NCBI GenBank assembly: GCA_030761205.1
Contig: JAULJL010000025.1
Coordinates: 4,388,001 to 4,452,000, forward strand
Origin: Fremontodendron californicum
Taxonomy: Eukaryota; Streptophyta; Magnoliopsida; Malvales; Malvaceae
Direction of reading: 5' to 3'
Length of the DNA: 64,000 nucleotides
Under the pieces are notes generated by a model. That model did not search any database, was not told the DNA's origin, and was given only the letters and a program-made list of their open reading frames with translations. The translations under genes and the position numbers were made by a program. This document shows positions 58,501 to 64,000 of the stretch, one piece after another. How positions within the stretch are numbered: the stretch's first letter is position 1; each line of letters starts with the position of its first letter.

Positions 58501-58918
58501 AAGTTCTGACTCCCTTTAGTTTTTATTTCCTCCTCTTTTGCTATACTATACATGATAGAATAATGGTTTATACCTAAGTTACTCGGACTCGAGTATGAGT
58601 ATCGGATACGGGTATGTGTCCTACACGGTATGTTCAGTTTTCCTAAATTTTTTCATGTATTTGGAGGGTTCTTGAAGGGTTATATCCCCATACCCATGTC
58701 CGAATATACGTCGGACACAGGTGTCGGACACGGATATTTCAAGAAAAATGAAGAGTAATAGCAACATAGATTTATACTTTATATGACCATTGCATGTTTA
58801 CGGAACCTCTTGTAAACATATATATTGCGATGCAATGGGCACCAAATAATGGATTGCTGTGTTCCTGCAGGTCTGTCCTGTTTGTAGTGCCGAGGTCTCT
58901 ACCTCGGGGCAGAGCTAA
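55517..58918 (+). CDS. BBR: BIG BROTHER-related RING-H2 E3 ubiquitin ligase
   Basis: Seven exons: 55517-55717, 55812-56136, 56230-56270, 57923-57964, 58041-58162, 58237-58345 and 58871-58918; 888 nt, 295 aa, in frame throughout. Acidic N-terminal half: an early Glu/Gln stretch, then DADLALARTLQEQERAYMML, an Asp-rich run DDDDDFGDLQDLDD, and FSSDEAYARALQDAEERE. The linker DELSYEELLALGEVVGTESR is the family signature next to the finger. RING-H2: C245, C248, C263, H265, H268, C271, C282, C285 (CVICRVDYED, CKHSYHPEC, NWLKINKVCPVC). Relatives of BIG BROTHER act as E3 ligases; BB itself limits organ growth, but that role is not shown for this branch. Intron 4 (57965-58040) uses a GC donor (GAG|GCAAGC). 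Intron 3 is 1.65 kb. Intron 6 contains a MITE. Confidence 0.93.
58574..58769. mobile_element. CTATGTT-family MITE in BBR intron 6
   Basis: Starts CTAAGTTACTCGGACTCGAG and ends AGCAACATAG. Flanks GTTTATAC (58566-58573) and ATTTATAC (58770-58777) differ by one base. It makes up over a third of the intron before the last exon, which encodes the final two zinc ligands. Confidence 0.87.
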
Positions 58919-59098
58919 TCTTTCTAGACAATCCTCTTCCTTAAGCCACAAGGCACCCAGAATGTATCATCTCTTTATGGTAAAAGACTTGTATCCTCAA
59001 ATCTTCCTGCCTGTATCCATTCTCTATTAACTTCACTGTCGTCTTATGGCCACTGGCCGGCTTTTTAGAGAAATTGACAATCTTCCTCACCAAATTCT

Positions 59099-59099
<1 letters not shown>

Positions 59100-59132
<33 letters not shown>
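59100..59132. repeat. T33 homopolymer
   Basis: Uninterrupted run of 33 T about 180 bp after the BBR stop codon. The length is prone to sequencing error. Confidence 0.9.
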
Positions 59133-61089
59133 CTGTTGATCTTCCAAATGCCTTGAAACTGCATTTGTATAGTGTTTTATATTTTCGGTCAAGGAATTAT
59201 CACGTAAGAAGGAACATCAATGGAAAATGTTTAAACTAACAATGCTTGTCATTTCTCTTGGAAATATGCAAACTATATCTCATAGAATAAATCAAAATAC
59301 TGTTTTTTCTCATATGTTGGGTCAATAAGAAGGTGAAGGTGAAATTGCAATTGCATTGATCTTTCTCCTAAGGGGGTACTTGAGCTGTTGAGCCATGGGC
59401 CCGTGACTTGGAGTCTTGGACTTGATGCTCGGATCTTTTGGTTTCTCCATTAGATTTTTTTTTTTTTTTAAAACTTGTAAAATAAAGATTAGGGTAAAAT
59501 ACATTTATCTGAAATTTGATAGGAAATACACTTCTATTAGTTTGAAAAATATCCTCCTAAATTTTGGTGAGATGTTAATTTACTAAATTTTAAATGAAAA
59601 GAAAATATACTTTTTGTTAATTACTTATTTTCTATTTAATTTTTGTTTTATTTTTATCTTTTTTTTTAAACGAGAATTTAATTAGTTTTAATTTTTTTTA
59701 ATTATTATCAAATTAAATTATATTTTAATTCAAGTATAGTTAAATATTTTAAACTTATCTTTAATTTAAGTATATATTAAATTTAAGATGAATGTATTAT
59801 ATTATTTTTATTTAAAATAAATTAATCAACATTAAAAAGTTTAAAGATAAAGAAATTAATTAAAATAAAAAATGAAAAAACTACAAAAATAAGGAAAAAA
59901 AAGAGAGAGGGTATTTTTAACATTTAAAGTAAATTTTAGACACATATAGTTTGATTAACCGAATCCTAATATTATTTACCTTTTCAAAACACATAATATA
60001 TATATATATATATATATATTTTTAAAACTAATAGGATAATTCTATTTTTCCCTCATTTTTATTTTTTGTTTTGTTTTAATCGATTCTTTATCACTTACAC
60101 TTTTTTAGTTAGTGGTAATTAATTTACTTTAAATAAATATAATTTAATAAATTCATCTCAAAATTAATAAATAATCGAATAAAAGATAAATTTAAAATAT
60201 TTAACATGTTCTTGAATTAGATATAATTTAATCAAAATTTAGTTTGATAGTAATTAAATGTGCTTTTAAAACTAATTAAATTTTTATATTTTAAAATTCA
60301 AATAAAGTTTTAAGTAAAATAAAGAATGAAAAAAATAAAATAAATGATTAATAATTAAAAATTATTAAATTTCACAAATAGAGTTAACATGAATAAATTA
60401 AAAAAAAAGTGTGACATGTGGAATTAAAAAAAATGTCACCGATATTAAAAAAAAAACTCATTAATAATTAATAAAAAAATATTTATCTTTCAATTAAAAT
60501 TAACTTAGGTTGTGTTCGATAACACATTAATTTTTTTTTTCAATAGTTTAATTTTTTTAATGTGTTTGATAATCATATTAAATGTTAATAGAATTAACAA
60601 AAAAATGTTTATAAATAAGCAGAGTGCTATTTATCACTTAAAGTAGAACATTCAATTTTATTTTTAAAAAAAATTTATATTTGAATTAAATTATCTATTT
60701 TTTGACTACAAAAGATGAGAATTTAAATTACCTTTTTAATTTTTATCCAGAACTATCTAGAATGATATAAAATGTTATGTTAATAAGGTTGAAATTGTAA
60801 AATAAATAATTTTCAGAATTAAACATTTACGGTTATCAAACAATATAATTATATTCAGTACTTAATGTTTAGTAACATATGAAACAGTTTTTATAATACA
60901 AATTCAGTGTTTATAAATTTAACACTAAAATTCAATACTTAATTTTTCAGTTTATCAAATAACACCTTAATAAATAATGAAATTAATGTATTTTTCACTA
61001 GATTTCATGAAATAAGAGGAGGGTATTTTTCAAATTAAAGAGTAACGGTGAATGTAATTTTACCCTAAAGATTACAATTCGATTAAGAG
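59133..61089. other. AT-rich spacer between BBR and the PPR gene
   Basis: Very AT-rich from 59500 onward with a TA run at about 59996-60020. Two stretches around 60500-60960 contain GTGTTCGATAACACATTAA and TTTATCAAATAACACCTTAA, which may be ends of a MITE (GGTGTNNTTTGATAA type). No gene recognised. Confidence 0.4.
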
Positions 61090-61388
61090 TTAAAGATTAG
61101 ACTTATTCAAGGGTCGGACTACCTGTCCAATTCGAATTGGATCGGGTTTAGATAGGGTTTTTTCTAATTCTAGTTGATTCGGCTTGAATTATTATTCATT
61201 CAATAAAAAAATATTTTTATTTAAAATTAATTATAAAAATATAAAAATATTAATATAATTTTTTAATATTTATAAATAATAAAACGAGCTTATAGGCCGA
61301 CCCAAATTCGACCCGGATCAAAATTGAATAAGAACAGAAAAAAAAAAAATTAAGCTGCAGGCTGGCCCGGTCCATAGAGATGTCTAGT
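61090..61388. mobile_element. MITE related to the inner element at 24215-24745
   Basis: CTTATTCAAGGGTCGGACTA, then GGATCGGGTTTAGATAGGG, an AT-rich core, ACGAGCTTATAGGCCGACCC and GGCTGGCCCGGTCCATAGAG. The order and wording match the GGCCCGA-rich element in the foldback region. Confidence 0.5.
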
Positions 61389-61514
61389 TAAGACCCAGGT
61401 TGGTCTTGTTTTTGTTTGGGGTTCATCTTACACTATCCAATAACACTAGCCAATATTATCGGAGGACAACTAAAAGGCTTCTGAGTTTCAAGTTGGAGTT
61501 CCTGTAAATGTGGA

Positions 61515-63107
61515 ATGTTCCAAGCTATTAGTAATGTCCTTGATAAATGCAAATCATTCTCTGAACTAAAGCAAATTCATGCACTGGTAATAACTTTTGG
61601 CCTCTGCCATGATGACCCTGTATCATCAAAACTTCTATCTTTCGCTGCTCTCTCCGACACTGGCAACATCGATTACGCATACCGGGTTTTTTCCAGGCTA
61701 CCTACTCCTAGAGTCTTTAATTGGAACACAATTATCCGAGGTTACTCCAACAGTAAAAATCCAAACAAATCATTTTCAGTTTTCGTTAAAATGTTGAGAG
61801 CTGGGGTCTTCCCTGATTATTTAACATACCCTTTTCTGGCCAAGGCATCTGCTCGCCTTTTGAAGCCGCAACTTGGTGGTGCAATTCATGGCCACGCGTT
61901 GAAAAATGGGTTCGAGTTAGATAAGTTTATAAACAATTCTTTGATTCATATGTACGCTTCTTGCCGTGACATAGTTTACGCGCGTCGAGTGTTTGATGAA
62001 ATGCCGGTGAAGAATATTGTTTCTTGGAACGCTATGTTGGATGGTTATGCTAAGTGTGGGGATATGGTTTTGGCGCGTCAGGTTTTCGATTTGATGCCTC
62101 AAAGGGACGTTGTTTCGTGGAGCTGTTTGATTGATGGGTATGTTAAGAGTGGGGATTATAAGGAGGCGTTGGCAGTCTTTGAGGAAATGAGGGTGTTGGG
62201 TCCCAAGGCTAATGAGGTAACTATGGTGAGTGTGTTGTGCGCTTGTGCGCATTTGGGTGCACTTGTTCAAGGGAGGTTAATGCATTGTTATGTGATGGAC
62301 AATGGGTTACCAATGACTTTGGTTTTGCGTACTTCTCTTGTTGATATGTATGCTAAATGTGGGGCAATAGAGGAAGCTTTGGATGTCTTTCGTGGGGTTT
62401 CTAAGGGTAAGACTGATGTGTTGTTGTGGAATGCTATGATTGGAGGATTTGCAACTCATGGATTGGTTAATGAATCGCTTGAATTGTTTACTGAAATGCA
62501 AATAGTTGGGATTGTCCCGGATGAGATCACATACTTGTGCTTGTTGAGTGCTTGTGCTCATGGTGGATTAGTGGAGAAAGCTTTGTACTTCTTTGAGTGT
62601 CTTGGCAAACATGGTATGACTCCTAAGAGTGAACATTACGCTTGCATGGTCGATGTCCTGGCTCGAGCAGGGCAGGTAGCAAAGGCATACCAATTTCTGT
62701 GTGAAATGCCCATGGAGCCGACAGCGTCATTGCTGGGTGCTTTGCTAAATGGGTGCTTAATATATGGAAAATATGATCTTGCAGAAATAGTAGGAAGGAA
62801 GCTAATTGAGTTAGACCCAGATCATGATGGTAGATATATTGGCTTGTCGAATGTTTATGCAGCTGTCAAGCGATGGAATGAAGCAAGAACAATGAGAGAG
62901 GCCATGGAGAGAAGGGGAGTGAAGAAGTCTGCTGGATTTAGTTGTGTGGAGATATCTGGAGCTCTTTATAGTTTTGTAGCTCACGATGAAACACATCCTA
63001 ATTCAGAGCAAATTTATAAAATGCTAAAATTTATTGTAAGCCAAATGAAACTTGATGTTCATAAGGATATTCAAGAATATCTTTTTTATGAAATGAAATG
63101 TTGTTGA
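61515..63107 (+). CDS. pentatricopeptide repeat protein, PLS class, E subgroup
   Basis: Intronless, 530 aa. The N terminus KCKSFSELKQIHALVITFGL is the usual lead-in of this class. Repeats follow with the expected 31-36-residue spacing: RVFNWNTIIRGYSNSKNP, DKFINNSLIHMYASCRD, KNIVSWNAMLDGYAKCGDM, RDVVSWSCLIDGYVKSGDY, NEVTMVSVLCACAHLGA, LVLRTSLVDMYAKCGAI, DVLLWNAMIGGFATHGL and DEITYLCLLSACAHGGLV. The C terminus has E and E+ motifs (GRYIGLSNVYAAVKRWNEA, KKSAGFSCVEISGALYSFVA) and stops without a DYW domain. Such proteins usually bind one organelle transcript and guide C-to-U editing with a partner DYW deaminase in trans. The target is not predictable by eye. No strong transit peptide is apparent, so mitochondrial or plastid location is open. 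Confidence 0.94.
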   Translation: MFQAISNVLDKCKSFSELKQIHALVITFGLCHDDPVSSKLLSFAALSDTGNIDYAYRVFSRLPTPRVFNWNTIIRGYSNSKNPNKSFSVFVKMLRAGVFPDYLTYPFLAKASARLLKPQLGGAIHGHALKNGFELDKFINNSLIHMYASCRDIVYARRVFDEMPVKNIVSWNAMLDGYAKCGDMVLARQVFDLMPQRDVVSWSCLIDGYVKSGDYKEALAVFEEMRVLGPKANEVTMVSVLCACAHLGALVQGRLMHCYVMDNGLPMTLVLRTSLVDMYAKCGAIEEALDVFRGVSKGKTDVLLWNAMIGGFATHGLVNESLELFTEMQIVGIVPDEITYLCLLSACAHGGLVEKALYFFECLGKHGMTPKSEHYACMVDVLARAGQVAKAYQFLCEMPMEPTASLLGALLNGCLIYGKYDLAEIVGRKLIELDPDHDGRYIGLSNVYAAVKRWNEARTMREAMERRGVKKSAGFSCVEISGALYSFVAHDETHPNSEQIYKMLKFIVSQMKLDVHKDIQEYLFYEMKCC

Positions 63108-63292
63108 GTGCAGGCTTTCTTTTCAATAAATATCTCCAAAGGAATAATTCATAGTAGATTTCAAAGACTGCCATTCTTGGATATTAATAGAAAGAGCAAT
63201 CCTTTCCATTGCATTAAGCCCTTAATATTCTGGTGAAGATAGGGTTCGATTTCTGTTTTTTATCACAATCATCCAAGAACTATAATTACTAC
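63108..63292. other. 3' flank of the PPR gene
   Basis: Probable 3' UTR; TTTTCAATAAATATC at about 63120 contains an AATAAA signal 20 bp after the stop. Confidence 0.45.
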
Positions 63293-63741
63293 TAGGTTGA
63301 GTAAAAAAATCGAGAAAATCGAAAACTGATTCGAACCATAGTGTTCGGTTCGTTTTCGGTTCGGTTTTATTGAATTCGGTTAGAATTCGATTCGAGTAAT
63401 AATTAGGTTTATTCGGTTCAGTTTTCGATTCATAAGTTAAAAAATCGAAATTATCTGATCCGAACCGAACCAAATTCTATTTTTTTTTTTTTTTTATATT
63501 TAGAATATGAAAATAAATTTTTATTTCTAAATTAGTGAAAAAAACTTTAAAATACTATAAAAAAGATCATTTTTAAAAATTTTAAAAACCGATGAATTGA
63601 ACCGATCTGAACCGATGAAATTATGTTCGGGTTGGTTCGATTTTTGATGCTATTCGATTCGGTTTTGGTTCGATTTTTAAAAATCAGAATACTGCACATT
63701 AATTGCAATTTTTATCTAAAACCGAACCGTTATCATCCCTA
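63293..63741. mobile_element. hAT-type MITE rich in GGTTCGGTT motifs
   Basis: Flanks ATTACTAC (63285-63292) and ATTACTGC (63742-63749) match at 7 of 8. Ends TAGGTTGAGTAAAA and (reversed) TAGGGATGATAACGG. Subterminal TTCGGTTCGGTT and CCGAACCGAACC tracts on both sides. No ORF. Confidence 0.8.
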
Positions 63742-63749
63742 ATTACTGC

Positions 63750-64000
63750 CTATGATTAAACTTAAACCACCAAAAGTAAGTATTGCTTTCTCTAATAATC
63801 AGGAGATCCCAAAGTTGCATTATCCCATCTTAATAATGGCGGATGGAAGGGCTAGATTCCAAGTTTTGGTTGCTGATTCAAGTAGTTTAGAATTTCACCG
63901 AACGTGTTCTCTCTGTCTCAGAAAGTCCACTACAAATATATAGTATTTATCAAATATTTAGTGATTCATACTTCTGTCAGTACTCAATAGCGTAGTACAA
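63750..64000. other. right edge of the window, no feature seen
   Basis: A 63-codon ORF at 63752-63943 is not recognised. Nothing else can be supported. Confidence 0.4.

Noticed and set aside
61917..62561. Minus-strand ORFs of 117 and 84 codons
   Set aside because: Antisense shadows of the PPR gene, whose plus-strand frame is open for 530 codons with clear repeats.

Overview
The window is nuclear DNA of a flowering plant, almost certainly a eudicot. Genes have GT-AG introns and plastid transit peptides, and the families (RING-H2 ligases, an E-class PPR protein, thioredoxin x, plastid FAD synthetase) are plant ones. The spaces between genes are very AT-rich and full of plant transposons. GC content and repeat load do not identify the species.

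Genes, left to right: the first two coding exons of a DUF829/TMEM53-like alpha/beta hydrolase (minus, runs off the left edge); a complete five-exon plastid FAD synthetase (RIBF type, minus); a dead class I TCP gene (minus); a single-exon RING1-like E3 ligase (minus); a two-exon thioredoxin x (plus); a dead STP-type monosaccharide transporter (minus); a seven-exon BIG BROTHER-related RING-H2 ligase (plus); and an intronless E-class PPR gene (plus). As I recall them, several neighbours match Arabidopsis neighbourhoods: BBR, STP4/STP10, a RING1-like gene and an alpha/beta hydrolase on chromosome 3; STP9 next to TRX-X on chromosome 1; TCP21 next to RIBF2 on chromosome 5. The window therefore looks like an old eudicot gene block stretched by transposons, in which TCP and STP have decayed in place. 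The genes share no pathway.

Transposon layout: an LTR relic with PBS and TATA box (about 9.8-10.26 kb); a PIF/Harbinger element with a broken transposase fragment (10.74-12.40 kb); a hAT-type MITE (14.4-15.0 kb); four head-to-tail short Helitrons (18.6-22.6 kb); a 3-kb foldback structure with a hAT insertion that has exact 8-bp target duplications (23.1-26.1 kb); and a probable minus-strand Helitron spanning 26.3-44.7 kb. Its 5' half is a satellite of about 18 units of roughly 430 bp. An 8.26-kb Ty3/gypsy element (36341-44600, target duplication TTATG) has inserted into that satellite; it lacks integrase and has a truncated 3' LTR. A MITE family with CTATGTT termini and 8-bp target duplications occurs at least eight times, twice inside the dead STP gene and once in a BBR intron.

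I found no CRISPR array, operon, rRNA or tRNA. I do not see a clearly new biological system. The most unusual structures are the Helitron/satellite/gypsy nest, the palindromic foldback region and the two positional pseudogenes. Exon boundaries were placed by eye from splice consensus, reading frame and family similarity.
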